A DNA stretch of 22,821 bases from Candidatus Parvarchaeota archaeon. GTDB taxonomy: Archaea; Nanobdellota; Nanobdellia; Parvarchaeales; Parvarchaeaceae. Position 1 is the stretch's first letter. Each line of letters opens with the position of its first letter. The notes below the pieces were generated by a model. It had not been told where the DNA came from. It ran no database searches and saw nothing but the letters and a program-made list of their open reading frames with translations. This document shows positions 1 to 6,833 of this stretch, in pieces. The position numbers were made by a program, and so were the translations under genes. The stretch lies in NCBI GenBank assembly GCA_025920305.1, contig JAPDMB010000005.1, forward strand, positions 1 to 22,821, in the 5' to 3' direction.

Positions 1-600
1 GCCCTCAGAATGCACGGATATCTTCCCGCTTATCATCGTCCCCACAGCTATCGACATCCCCTTCGATTCGAAGGCATGGTCCACTGCAAGCTTGAGGGAT
101 TTCTTCGGTTTCGTGCTGTCATAAGGTATCTCAGCTATCTTGGCGCGTACGTTGGCTATCTTCTGGTCGTCATTTATGTTGACATCCATTATCTCCATGT
201 CCTTAAGGGAGGTGTTGCTTATCGTCTCTCTTATGTTCTCCTTCAGCTGTTCTATCTCTTCAGGTGTGGAGAGGTCGCTTTTTGTGATGCATATCAGCCC
301 CCTGGTCACGCCCAGATTATCCATCAATATTATCTGTTCGCCTACCTGGAAGTTTATCTTCGTCTCAGGCGATATGCAGAGGACGCAGGCATCGGATATG
401 CTTATCACAGATGCGACTGTGGACGGGGCGTCCGTGTCGCCAGGCGTGTCTATGAGCGTCACGTTCTTGCCGGAGTATTTGAAGAAGTAGAAGGCCACAT
501 CCTCCTCCACGCCTTTTCTCTGCTGAAGTCTGTTAACCAGGGAGGTCTTTCCAGATTTGTACGGGCCTATCACGCCTACGACTATTGAATTCATAGACAT
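1..600 (-). CDS. EF-Tu/SelB-like translational GTPase paralog (5' part, runs off left edge)
   Basis: Two hundred codons are present and the frame is still open at base 1. The N-terminus has a P-loop GPYKSGKTS (residues 12-20), a G3 motif DTPGD (51-55) and a G4 motif TKSD (106-109). From about residue 177 the sequence resembles the start of elongation-factor domain II (VDHAFESKGMSIAVGTMISG), so this is an EF-Tu/SelB-type factor and not a stand-alone small GTPase. Only about 30 residues separate G1 and G3, so a normal switch I with its conserved Thr is missing. The catalytic His of the usual DxPGH is Asp. Known relatives are the archaeal SelB-like proteins (aSelBL) of organisms without selenocysteine, some with degenerate G domains; assignment to that family is inference. 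Start is the ATG at 598-600 (MSMNS); ATG two codons on is an alternative. Transcribed divergently from eL40. Confidence 0.75.
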   Translation of the reverse strand, partial: MSMNSIVVGVIGPYKSGKTSLVNRLQQRKGVEEDVAFYFFKYSGKNVTLIDTPGDTDAPSTVASVISISDACVLCISPETKINFQVGEQIILMDNLGVTRGLICITKSDLSTPEEIEQLKENIRETISNTSLKDMEIMDVNINDDQKIANVRAKIAEIPYDSTKPKKSLKLAVDHAFESKGMSIAVGTMISGKISVHSEG

Positions 601-615
601 TTTATGTTACAATTT

Positions 616-637
616 CTTTTATAAATAACTTTTTATA
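616..637. promoter_or_regulatory. Divergent promoter pair (SelB-like GTPase / eL40)
   Basis: The 61-base gap between two divergent genes is AT-rich and holds two TATA-like boxes. TTTTATAAATA (617-627) read on the minus strand lies about 22 nt before the GTPase ATG. CTTTTTATAG (629-638) lies about 29 nt before the eL40 ATG. Both spacings predict leaderless or nearly leaderless mRNAs. No BRE was confidently recognised. Confidence 0.5.
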
Positions 638-661
638 GCATCAACGCAAACTACTTAGACT

Positions 662-847
662 ATGGAAAAAGCGAATCCAGTCGCAGATAACAGGCTGTTC
701 AGAGACATTTACGTATGCAGGAACTGCAAGGCGAAGATGAGGGTCTCTAATCAGAAGCTTATAAGGGAGGGCAAAGTGAAATGCCGCAGATGCGGGAGCA
801 CAGTTTTGAGGCCTAAGCACAAAGAGATAAGGAAGCTGAAGGCTTGA
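662..847 (+). CDS. rpl40e: Large-subunit ribosomal protein eL40 (L40e)
   Basis: This 61-residue protein is a small basic zinc-ribbon ribosomal protein. Two knuckles are visible, YVCRNCKAKM and VKCRRCGSTV, followed by LRPKHKE, which matches the archaeal eL40 pattern (C-x2-C, then C-x2-C, then GLRPK-K). eL40 sits on the large subunit near the factor-binding region. Length is slightly above the usual 50 or so residues because of an N-terminal extension of about 15 residues. The start follows a TATA box at a leaderless distance. It is followed after 7 bases by the membrane protease, so the two are probably co-transcribed. Other small zinc-ribbon proteins are possible, but the spacing and C-terminal motif favour eL40. 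Confidence 0.85.
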   Translation: MEKANPVADNRLFRDIYVCRNCKAKMRVSNQKLIREGKVKCRRCGSTVLRPKHKEIRKLKA

Positions 848-854
848 ATAGTCC

Positions 855-2105
855 ATGTTTATGTCCCTTCTCTCATTTGTATACAGCAATGAAAACAACA
901 TAGCGGCGCTAGTGCTTATCCTGATAATAATAGCCTTCGTAGTCATCTATAGGAGGAAGTTCTCGGTCGAAGGGAAGGTCCTATTCATATACAGGTCGAA
1001 GCTGGGGCTGAAGCTGATGAAGAGGCTGTCGAAGTACAAGAGGGCGATCAACGTCTACAGCACAGTTGGCGTTGTAGCCGCATTCGCGGCGATAGCCTAC
1101 ATGCTCTACCTGCTGATCCCGTACATATCGCTGATGTTCAATCATCCCACTACGACTTTGGCTGCATTCTATCCAGTTCTCCCGGTGGAAGGCATACCAG
1201 GGGTGCTGGGAGTCCCGGTGCTTTACTGGCTGATAGCCATCATCGTATTGGTGGCGGTCCATGAAGCTTCCCACGGCTTCGTAGCATTGTCGAAGAAGAT
1301 CAGGTTGAAATCGTCAGGCTTCGGTTTCTTTCTGGCTTTCCTGCCGCTGGCGTTCGTGGAGCCGGACGAGAAGCAGTTTGAGAGGGCCTCCAGGCTTAAC
1401 AAGCTGAGGGTGCTGTCGGCAGGCTCGTTCACGAACATAATCTTCGGCTTGGTGGCATTTGGTCTCTATATCCTCCTCTCCGACTTCATCGTGTCTGCAG
1501 GACTGGTGACCTTTGCCCCGCTGATCCTTCATATAGGCGCGGCTGTCGCTGGACCAGCGTATTCCATGCATCTGCCACAGAATCTATCAGTGGTGAAGAT
1601 AAACGGTCAGTTTTTCTACTCTGCCGCCCAGGCTATAAGTTTGATGAGGGACGTGCAGCCAGGACAGTATGTCAATCTCACGAACGCGAGCGGATCGGTT
1701 TACAGTATAATGTCAGTTTTTTCAACAGGAATAAACTCATCTACGCACAGTTACATAGGCAACTTCACAGGGGTCTACCTTACAGCTTCGAAGGAGCAGC
1801 CCCTCCTGCTTAATCCCATATCCTCCACTGCCTTCCCTACGAGCGCATTCAGCTCTCAGATCCTCTACTGGCTTGACGGCCTTCTCCTTTGGTTCTTCCT
1901 AATAGGCCTTGGATTGGGCCTAGCCAATCTGCTGCCTATCTTCTATATAACGGACGGATGCAAGATAGTGAATGTGGCGCTTAGTTATGTCGTTAAGGAC
2001 AAAAAGAGGCTCATGGCCATCACAAACTACATAATAATAGCCTTCTCAATCTTCGTCCTCTTCCTCACGCCTCTAGGCTCATATATTTTCTCACTGATCA
2101 AGTGA
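855..2105 (+). CDS. Site-2-protease-like M50 membrane metalloprotease
   Basis: The protein has 416 residues and many hydrophobic segments (about 16-31, 70-95, 122-135, 190-225, 340-360, 385-410). The zinc-binding motif HEASH (136-140) lies in a membrane helix, and the third ligand motif NLLPIFYITDG lies near the C-terminus with D about 367. Both are hallmarks of M50 intramembrane proteases, which cut membrane-anchored proteins. The segment between them (about 225-335) is the position and size of an inserted PDZ-like domain, although its sequence is divergent. The second motif departs from the usual LDGG because DG is followed by Cys. Starts at ATG 855 or 861 are both possible. It lies 7 bases after eL40. 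The substrate cannot be inferred. Confidence 0.85.
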   Translation: MFMSLLSFVYSNENNIAALVLILIIIAFVVIYRRKFSVEGKVLFIYRSKLGLKLMKRLSKYKRAINVYSTVGVVAAFAAIAYMLYLLIPYISLMFNHPTTTLAAFYPVLPVEGIPGVLGVPVLYWLIAIIVLVAVHEASHGFVALSKKIRLKSSGFGFFLAFLPLAFVEPDEKQFERASRLNKLRVLSAGSFTNIIFGLVAFGLYILLSDFIVSAGLVTFAPLILHIGAAVAGPAYSMHLPQNLSVVKINGQFFYSAAQAISLMRDVQPGQYVNLTNASGSVYSIMSVFSTGINSSTHSYIGNFTGVYLTASKEQPLLLNPISSTAFPTSAFSSQILYWLDGLLLWFFLIGLGLGLANLLPIFYITDGCKIVNVALSYVVKDKKRLMAITNYIIIAFSIFVLFLTPLGSYIFSLIK

Positions 2106-2328
2106 TGAGCTTTTCAATGCGAGGTTTCCAGTTCATAATGACGGTGCAAAGTGGAATATTGTTAAGGCACATGAGCTAAAAGTATTTGAATATGGCTAAC
2201 ATAGGAGGTATGATGAAGGAAGAGATGCCGCTTTAGATTCTAATGATTTGGATTTTTGGGCTAAAAGTCCAGCAGAAAATGATGGATTTCCGGAGGCGGC
2301 AAAACATTTAAAATACCGCGATGTTTGA
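2098..2328 (+). pseudogene. Interrupted reading frame, probable gene remnant
   Basis: One frame is open from 2098 to 2328 apart from a single in-frame TAA at 2197-2199. The two halves read like protein: the first ends ...VKAHELKVFEYG, and the second runs HRRYDEGRDAALDSNDLDFW onward to ...EAAKHLKYRDV before TGA at 2326. Both halves are hydrophilic, use ordinary residues including two Trp, and use AT-rich codons (GAT, GAA, AAT) unlike the AGG/CTG-rich neighbours. There is no good start codon or ribosome binding site, and the first bases overlap the end of the protease gene. I read it as the tail of a decayed, perhaps foreign, gene. The family is not recognised. It could also be chance, since only about 77 codons are involved. 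Confidence 0.35.
2307..2315 (+). promoter_or_regulatory. TATA-like promoter of tfe
   Basis: TTTAAAATA centred at 2311 lies about 37 nt before the TFE ATG. This predicts transcription from about 2337, just before ATG 2348. It supports the long TFE start and hence the basic N-terminal tail. Confidence 0.45.
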
Positions 2329-2347
2329 TGATAGGAAATAAGATAAT

Positions 2348-3055
2348 ATGGCGAAGAAAACGAAGAGAAGAAGAGCGAAGGGCATGGGAAAGAAAGGACA
2401 GATAAAGAGGACCGCAGGGAGGAAGAGCGCAGGAGCAAGGGCTAAAGCAAGGCGGAGAGCAGCCCCTCCTAAGACGATAACGGTCGCAAGCGTGAACCAG
2501 AACAGAAGGACCATCGATCTAAAGGGGCTTCTACTGCTTGAGGAAGCGGAGAAGTACGTCTACGAAGTGGGCGGAGAGAGCGGTCTGAAGATCTTCAAGT
2601 ATCTCGTAGAGAAGGGTGTGGTAGAGGAGAGCCATATGGCCAGGGAGCTCGGCGTGGAAAAGCTAAACACCATAAGGAAAGAGCTGTACAAGCTTTTCAG
2701 CAGGGGTCTGGTAGCGTATGTGAGGAAGAAGAGAGGAAAGAAGGCATGGTATACTTACTACTGGTTTGCGAATCCGGACATACTGATCGCGGCTTTGAAG
2801 CAGGAGTATCAGGATGAGATAGAGCAGATAAAGAAGGCGATAGATCTGAACAAGGTGGAGGAGTATTATATCTGCCCGGTATGCAACAGGGTCTACGATG
2901 CTAAAACGGCGCTGGAGAACGATTTCAAATGCTCGAACTGCGGGAACATACTTACGCATATAGACACGGAGAAGGTGCTGGAGAGCAAGCAGGAGCGAAT
3001 AAGAGAGCTGGAGAAGAAGATAGCTTATTTGAATACGTTCATAAAGAAGAAGTAG
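2348..3055 (+). CDS. tfe: Transcription factor E (TFE/TFIIE-alpha) with basic N-terminal extension
   Basis: The 235-residue protein has the layout of archaeal TFE. A winged helix spans about residues 60-140 (LLLEEAEKYVYEVGGESG... VARELGVEKLNTIRKELYKL-type sequence), followed by a zinc ribbon with C176-x2-C179 and C195-x2-C198, then a charged coiled coil to the C-terminus. TFE joins TBP and TFB at the preinitiation complex and helps open the promoter. The first 55 or so residues are unusual: an Arg/Lys/Ala/Gly-rich tail beginning MAKKTKRRRAKGMGKKG that is absent from typical TFE of about 170-190 residues. The TATA box near 2311 supports this long start, although initiation further in cannot be excluded. 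It stands as its own transcription unit. Confidence 0.9.
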   Translation: MAKKTKRRRAKGMGKKGQIKRTAGRKSAGARAKARRRAAPPKTITVASVNQNRRTIDLKGLLLLEEAEKYVYEVGGESGLKIFKYLVEKGVVEESHMARELGVEKLNTIRKELYKLFSRGLVAYVRKKRGKKAWYTYYWFANPDILIAALKQEYQDEIEQIKKAIDLNKVEEYYICPVCNRVYDAKTALENDFKCSNCGNILTHIDTEKVLESKQERIRELEKKIAYLNTFIKKK

Positions 3056-3104
3056 AAGATTGAGAAGTATACTGTAAGTAAGTAGTAAAAACCTTAGAAA
3101 TAAA

Positions 3105-3125
3105 CCTATTAAAAGGATAAATACC
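3105..3125 (+). promoter_or_regulatory. TATA-like promoter of glycosyltransferase-glycosidase pair
   Basis: CTATTAAAAGG (3106-3116) is centred about 27 nt before ATG 3138, the spacing of a leaderless archaeal mRNA. GATAAATACC follows at once and is a second candidate box. Confidence 0.45.
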
Positions 3126-3137
3126 AAATCATTTGAC

Positions 3138-4340
3138 ATGAAGAAGCTTAAGATAGCTTTCTACACAGACGACTATCCACCCATAACTGCCGGTACGACA
3201 AGCTATGTGATGGACATGCGTAGAGAGCTTGAGCGGAGAGGACATGAGGTCTTCATAATAACCGCAGGGGATAGAAAGACTGAGGAATTCGCGAAGAATG
3301 ACCCCCACGTCATAGTCCTAAAAGGACCTAAATTCATAGATCGGAAACACGTCGTCGCTTTGGATGTGGTCTCCCTCATGAAGGCTCTGAACGGCAGGCG
3401 GTTTGATGTCGTTCACTCGCATTCCCCTTTTTTGATGGGTTTCCTGGCCTTCCTGACCTCGAAGATCACCGGTTCTAAATTTGTAAGCACCTTCCATACC
3501 TACATGTTCCACAGAAGGGCATTATCCAAGTACGTAGGCTACGTTTTGCCCTTCCTTTCATCGAATAGGGTATTTCTTAAGATTTCAAAGGCTTTCATGG
3601 TGGGCTATCTCAGAGCGTATTACTTCCTTAGCGATAAGGTCATCGCGCCGTCGAGGTTCACAAGAAGGCTTCTTAAGAGGAACGGCATAGGGAACACGCA
3701 GGTCGTCAAGACAGGGATAAGGGTTAAAGGCAGCCTGAATCTGAGCAAGGCTCAGGCGAGGGCCCATATCGGGCTTGCGAAGACGGACAGGATCCTGCTG
3801 TTCCTAGGCAGGATCGATGAGGAGAAAAACATCGATTTCCTGCTAAATTCAGCGAAACGCCTCGGGGAGAACGGGTTCAAGATAATAATAGCAGGGAGCG
3901 GGCATAAGCTGAAAGACTACAGGAAGATGAGCGAAAGCATGGGCCTGGCAAACGTCTATTTCCCCGGCTTCATAAAGGAGAAGGATAAGAAATACTACTA
4001 CCGGGCCGCAGACGTATTCTGCAACCCATCGACATTCGACACGACAAGTATAAGCACCTTGGAGGCTATGAGTTTCAACGTGCCGATACTCGCCCCGAAG
4101 ACAGGAGCCCAGGCAGAATTCGTCAAAGCAGGCCCAAGCGGCGAGACGTTCGAGACAAGCGACGTATCTGATTTCGTAAGCAAGGCTGTGAAGGTCGTTG
4201 AGAATAGGAGAGCCTACAGGCCCAGAGAGGTTGCGAAGATGTACAGCCTAAGCAGATCCGCGGACGAGCTTCTGTCCCTGTATAAAAGCTTATTATTGAA
4301 GAAGGCCCATAGTTTTGGTCTATGGGGGGCAACAAGGTAG
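3138..4340 (+). CDS. Family 4 (GT-B) glycosyltransferase
   Basis: The 400-residue protein has the two-Rossmann GT-B layout. The acceptor half opens with IAFYTDDYPPITAGTTSYV and contains VVHSHSPFLMGF (about 91-102). The nucleotide-sugar half has LFLGRIDEEKNIDFLL (221-236), with the conserved Gly-Arg and Lys, and the C-terminal signature PSTFDTTSISTLEAM. Family 4 enzymes are retaining transferases that use sugar nucleotides. The first residue of the EX7E motif is Asp here (D301-x7-E309), a conservative change. The hydrophobic stretch 98-110 suggests loose membrane association, as in glycolipid-building relatives. The 3' end overlaps the next gene by 19 bases, so both are likely co-translated. 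Acceptor and sugar cannot be told from sequence. Confidence 0.88.
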   Translation: MKKLKIAFYTDDYPPITAGTTSYVMDMRRELERRGHEVFIITAGDRKTEEFAKNDPHVIVLKGPKFIDRKHVVALDVVSLMKALNGRRFDVVHSHSPFLMGFLAFLTSKITGSKFVSTFHTYMFHRRALSKYVGYVLPFLSSNRVFLKISKAFMVGYLRAYYFLSDKVIAPSRFTRRLLKRNGIGNTQVVKTGIRVKGSLNLSKAQARAHIGLAKTDRILLFLGRIDEEKNIDFLLNSAKRLGENGFKIIIAGSGHKLKDYRKMSESMGLANVYFPGFIKEKDKKYYYRAADVFCNPSTFDTTSISTLEAMSFNVPILAPKTGAQAEFVKAGPSGETFETSDVSDFVSKAVKVVENRRAYRPREVAKMYSLSRSADELLSLYKSLLLKKAHSFGLWGATR

Positions 4341-5383
4341 AGGAAGCGATACATTCAATCTCCAGATGCATAGGCAGGTTCGGATTCTACGCCAGCTCTG
4401 ACCGCTATAAGTACGAGTACTGGACGAGGGATCTTTTCTACAGCCTGGAGCCGCTCATAAGGCTCGGCCTGGGCGATAAGGTAAAGCAGCATCTTTCAAT
4501 CATATGGAAAGACCAGAGGAAGGATGGAATGCTGCCAAGATATTTCCTGGATCACCGCTATAAGTGGGTTCCTAGAAAGTTCTATCTTGAGCTGAGAGGC
4601 AGAAAATTTCTAAGGACAATAAAAGCCAGGAACACCATAGAGACGCGCTACAGGCACTGGACGGTCGATTCGAGTATGCTGGCGGTGCTTGCGACGTATA
4701 AGTTCAGCAGGATGACAGGGGATGAGGAGTTCTTGAGAAAACTCAGGAAAAACATAAGCCTTGCAGTCAAGAGCATAGAGTCGCTGCGTGTAGATGGCTT
4801 CGTCAGAGGAGGCGACTGGAGGGACAGCCTGCCGGAATTAGAGTTCAAATTTCTGCTCTCTAACAACGTCATGTTATACAGCGTCTACAAAGCTGTCGGG
4901 AAGGACAGCGAAGCGGATGAGCTTAAAAGGGCAATCAACAGGCGCTTCTGGAACGGGGTACACTACGCTGATTTCATAGGCAGTAAGAACACGGACCCTT
5001 TGGGGCTGTCATTTGCCGTGCTGTCCGGGCTGATCCCGAGGAGCAGGTATAGACTTGTGTCGAAGCAGCTTCTCTCTTCTTCATCCAGGCACGGCATACT
5101 TTCGAACGTAGATTCAGACTCGATCTGGGACATGAGGACGGTGAATTTAACCAGCTGCAATCATATCTACTCAGTCTGGCCATTCGTCTCTTATTATGCG
5201 GTATTGGCTCTGAATAAGATGGGCAAAGTCAAGGAAGCAAGGAGCGAGGCGGAGAAACTTGAAAGTCTGCCAGGGTTCTATGAATGGTATGATCCAGACA
5301 CAGGGAGGCATCACGGCAGCAGGGACCAGCTTTGGAATGCAGCGATGTACGTAGAGGAAAAGATACAGAGTAGATTAAGATAA
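4322..5383 (+). CDS. Six-hairpin (alpha/alpha)6 glycosidase, glucoamylase/debranching-like
   Basis: The 353-residue protein resembles amylo-alpha-1,6-glucosidase, GH15 and neutral-invertase type enzymes. Supporting motifs are YEYWTRDLFYSLEPL (30-45), HWTVDSSML (112-120), GGDWRDSLPE (163-172), which has the Asp-Trp-Arg-Asp seen near catalytic acids in the clan, and HHGSRDQLWNAAMY (330-343), the family's C-terminal signature. Alternating helices fit the barrel. No signal peptide is visible, so it is probably cytoplasmic. It is short compared with full debranching enzymes and has only the catalytic domain. It overlaps the upstream glycosyltransferase, which suggests a shared pathway in storage polysaccharide or glycan turnover. 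The exact substrate is unknown. Confidence 0.75.
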   Translation: MGGNKVEEAIHSISRCIGRFGFYASSDRYKYEYWTRDLFYSLEPLIRLGLGDKVKQHLSIIWKDQRKDGMLPRYFLDHRYKWVPRKFYLELRGRKFLRTIKARNTIETRYRHWTVDSSMLAVLATYKFSRMTGDEEFLRKLRKNISLAVKSIESLRVDGFVRGGDWRDSLPELEFKFLLSNNVMLYSVYKAVGKDSEADELKRAINRRFWNGVHYADFIGSKNTDPLGLSFAVLSGLIPRSRYRLVSKQLLSSSSRHGILSNVDSDSIWDMRTVNLTSCNHIYSVWPFVSYYAVLALNKMGKVKEARSEAEKLESLPGFYEWYDPDTGRHHGSRDQLWNAAMYVEEKIQSRLR

Positions 5384-5393
5384 TTCTGAAAGA

Positions 5394-5466
5394 TGGGCAT
5401 GGGGAGATTTGCACTCCCATGGTGCGGGCTTCAACCGCATGCTCTCCGAGGTTAAGCTACACGCCC
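5394..5466 (-). tRNA. tRNA-Phe (anticodon GAA)
   Basis: A full cloverleaf folds on the minus strand. The acceptor stem GGGCGTG pairs with CATGCCC (one G-U), with discriminator A at 5394. The D stem is GCTT/GAGC with GG in its loop. The anticodon stem TGCGG/CCGCA has loop TTGAAGC, giving anticodon GAA (bases 5430-5432). The T stem is GGGAG/CTCCC. The gene has no intron, and the bases after the discriminator are TCT, so CCA must be added by enzyme. The oddity is the T loop TGCAAAT: position 55 is G, where nearly all elongator tRNAs have the U that becomes pseudouridine. A TATA box lies at the right distance upstream. The gene is convergent with the glycosidase, 10 bases from its stop. Confidence 0.92.
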
Positions 5467-5489
5467 TTACCAGTTATATTAATGCATAT

Positions 5490-5500
5490 GATTATAAATG
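5490..5500 (-). promoter_or_regulatory. TATA box of tRNA-Phe
   Basis: Read on the minus strand the site is CATTTATAATC, centred about 29 nt before the 5' end of the mature tRNA at 5466. This is the expected distance for archaeal tRNA transcription. Confidence 0.55.
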
Positions 5501-5556
5501 TATTCCGCCCGCTTCCATCTTGCATATAAACCGGCTTTTCCAGCCCAAAGTCATAA

Positions 5557-5571
5557 CCTATAAATATAAAA
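5557..5571 (+). promoter_or_regulatory. Promoter of the exosome/proteasome superoperon
   Basis: CCTATAAATATAAAA is centred about 27 nt before ATG 5589, so the first gene is probably read from a leaderless mRNA. A second TATA-like sequence, GCATATAAACC (5522-5532), lies further upstream. Confidence 0.55.
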
Positions 5572-5588
5572 TTCTCCTTATCAAGTAG

Positions 5589-5786
5589 ATGAAGAGGCAC
5601 AATTACGAGAAGATGGTGGAAAGAGGGGCGATAGGCTTCGCCTTCTTTCTCGGTTTCGTATCGTTGTTCTACAGCTGGATAGACAGCGTGGCCGGTATAA
5701 ACGTGAATCCGTATATCCTGACGGCGATAGGCATAGTCATAGCCGGCTTCATCGTCTATCTGATGTACAGGTTTGACAGGGAATGA
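5589..5786 (+). CDS. Small two-helix membrane protein, unknown function
   Basis: The 65-residue protein has two hydrophobic helices, about 13-30 (GAIGFAFFLGFVSLFYSW) and 40-60 (PYILTAIGIVIAGFIVYLMY), joined by a short loop. Both ends are charged (MKRHNYEKMVERG and RFDRE). It is not a family I recognise. It is probably a real gene because it has its own promoter at a leaderless distance, is followed after only 3 bases by rnp2, and shares the operon's codon style. It would make the operon of cytoplasmic RNA and protein turnover genes start with a membrane protein. It could tether a partner, but nothing in the sequence shows that. Confidence 0.65.
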   Translation: MKRHNYEKMVERGAIGFAFFLGFVSLFYSWIDSVAGINVNPYILTAIGIVIAGFIVYLMYRFDRE

Positions 5787-5789
5787 AAG

Positions 5790-6122
5790 ATGATAAGATA
5801 CAAGAAAAGATATATACTGGCGAAGATTCCCGCCTTGGACAGCGTGGAGAGATTAAGGGAGCTCGTCTACTCGACCGTAAACAGATTCGAGCCTACATTG
5901 GGCATAAGGTCGAATCTGAAGGTCATAGACGACGTGTATTTAAGGGACGATGATGGATTATTAGGTGTTATAAGGGTCAACAATAGATATAAATACCAAG
6001 TTATATTTACTTTATCATTAATGGAAAGAGTATTTCCATTCAACCTTATAACACTGAGCAACAGTGGAAGTCTGAAGAAACTAAAGGGGAGGTTAAAGGA
6101 GTATGGAACAATTGCAAAGTGA
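5790..6122 (+). CDS. rnp2: RNase P protein component 2 (Pop5)
   Basis: The 110-residue protein fits the Pop5/Rpp14 fold. It opens RYKKRYILAKI, has a middle helix (SVERLRELVYSTVNRFEPTL), then the conserved GVIRVNNRYKYQVIFTLSL and a C-terminal SNSGSLKKLKGRL, matching the family's G-x-I-R-x-x-H/N-R-Y and SGT(I/L)KKL elements. Pop5 pairs with Rpp30 and supports the catalytic domain of RNase P RNA in tRNA 5' maturation. It lies directly before psmA and overlaps it by 20 bases, the arrangement known from the archaeal exosome superoperon. That context strengthens the call. The RNA partner is the rnpB gene at 14770-15051. Confidence 0.85.
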   Translation: MIRYKKRYILAKIPALDSVERLRELVYSTVNRFEPTLGIRSNLKVIDDVYLRDDDGLLGVIRVNNRYKYQVIFTLSLMERVFPFNLITLSNSGSLKKLKGRLKEYGTIAK

Positions 6123-6813
6123 CATGATGGGTTATGACAGGGCTATAACTCTCTTCAGCCCCGACGGCAGGCTGCTGCAGGTAGAGTATGCAAGGAAGAC
6201 TGTCTCACAGGGTTCAGCGGCGATAGGCCTGGTAGGGAAGAATTGTGTCGTGCTGGCTGCGGACAAGAGACTCCCGGAGACGGAGAAGCTGATCGTTTCG
6301 GAGAGCGTGGAGAAGATATTCAAGATCAACAACTACATAGCTGCAGCTATGTCTGGGATGATAGCTGACGGGAGAGTGCTGATAGAGAAATCGCAGCTCG
6401 AAGCGCAGCAGCATATGATAACCTACAACGAGCCCGCGGATATCCTCCTTCTGTTAAAGTCCATAAGTACGGAGATGCAGGCCTTCACGCAGTACGGCGG
6501 AGCTAGGCCGTACGGAGTCAGTATACTCTACGGCGGGTTCAAGGCGGACAAACCAGTGCTTTACATGCTGGAGCCGAGCGGGATATTCTTCCAGTATAAT
6601 GCGGTCGCTATAGGGGAGAACTCAAACGACATAAACAAGCACCTGGAGGGGAATTACCAGCCGAATTCGGACAAGGATACGCTGATAAAACTTGCCATAA
6701 AGGCGTTCAAATCCAGCGGGATAAAGCTCAGTCCAAACAGGTTTGACATCGTCGTGGTCGACAAGAACGGCTTCAGCAGGATGAGCCTGAAGGAGATAGA
6801 GTCATACTTATAG
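6103..6813 (+). CDS. psmA: Proteasome alpha subunit
   Basis: The 236-residue protein begins MGYDRAITLFSPDGRLLQVEYA (from residue 9), the N-terminal H0 signature of alpha subunits. It continues AIGLVGKNCVVLAADKR, a GMIADGR-type segment (SGMIADGRVL) and YGGARPYGVSILYGG. Fourteen copies form the two outer rings of the 20S core, which gate substrate entry. It has no propeptide or active-site Thr, as expected for alpha. ATG 6103 overlaps rnp2 and has AAGGAG upstream; the seventh residue region MMGYD would be an inner alternative. No beta subunit is present in the window. Confidence 0.96.
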   Translation: MEQLQSDMMGYDRAITLFSPDGRLLQVEYARKTVSQGSAAIGLVGKNCVVLAADKRLPETEKLIVSESVEKIFKINNYIAAAMSGMIADGRVLIEKSQLEAQQHMITYNEPADILLLLKSISTEMQAFTQYGGARPYGVSILYGGFKADKPVLYMLEPSGIFFQYNAVAIGENSNDINKHLEGNYQPNSDKDTLIKLAIKAFKSSGIKLSPNRFDIVVVDKNGFSRMSLKEIESYL

Positions 6814-6833
6814 GGCAAGATGCAATAGATTTT

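Noticed and set aside
10..588. Long plus-strand reading frame opposite the GTPase gene
   Set aside because: Its translation is rich in Tyr, His and Arg and matches no family; the minus strand has clear GTPase motifs.
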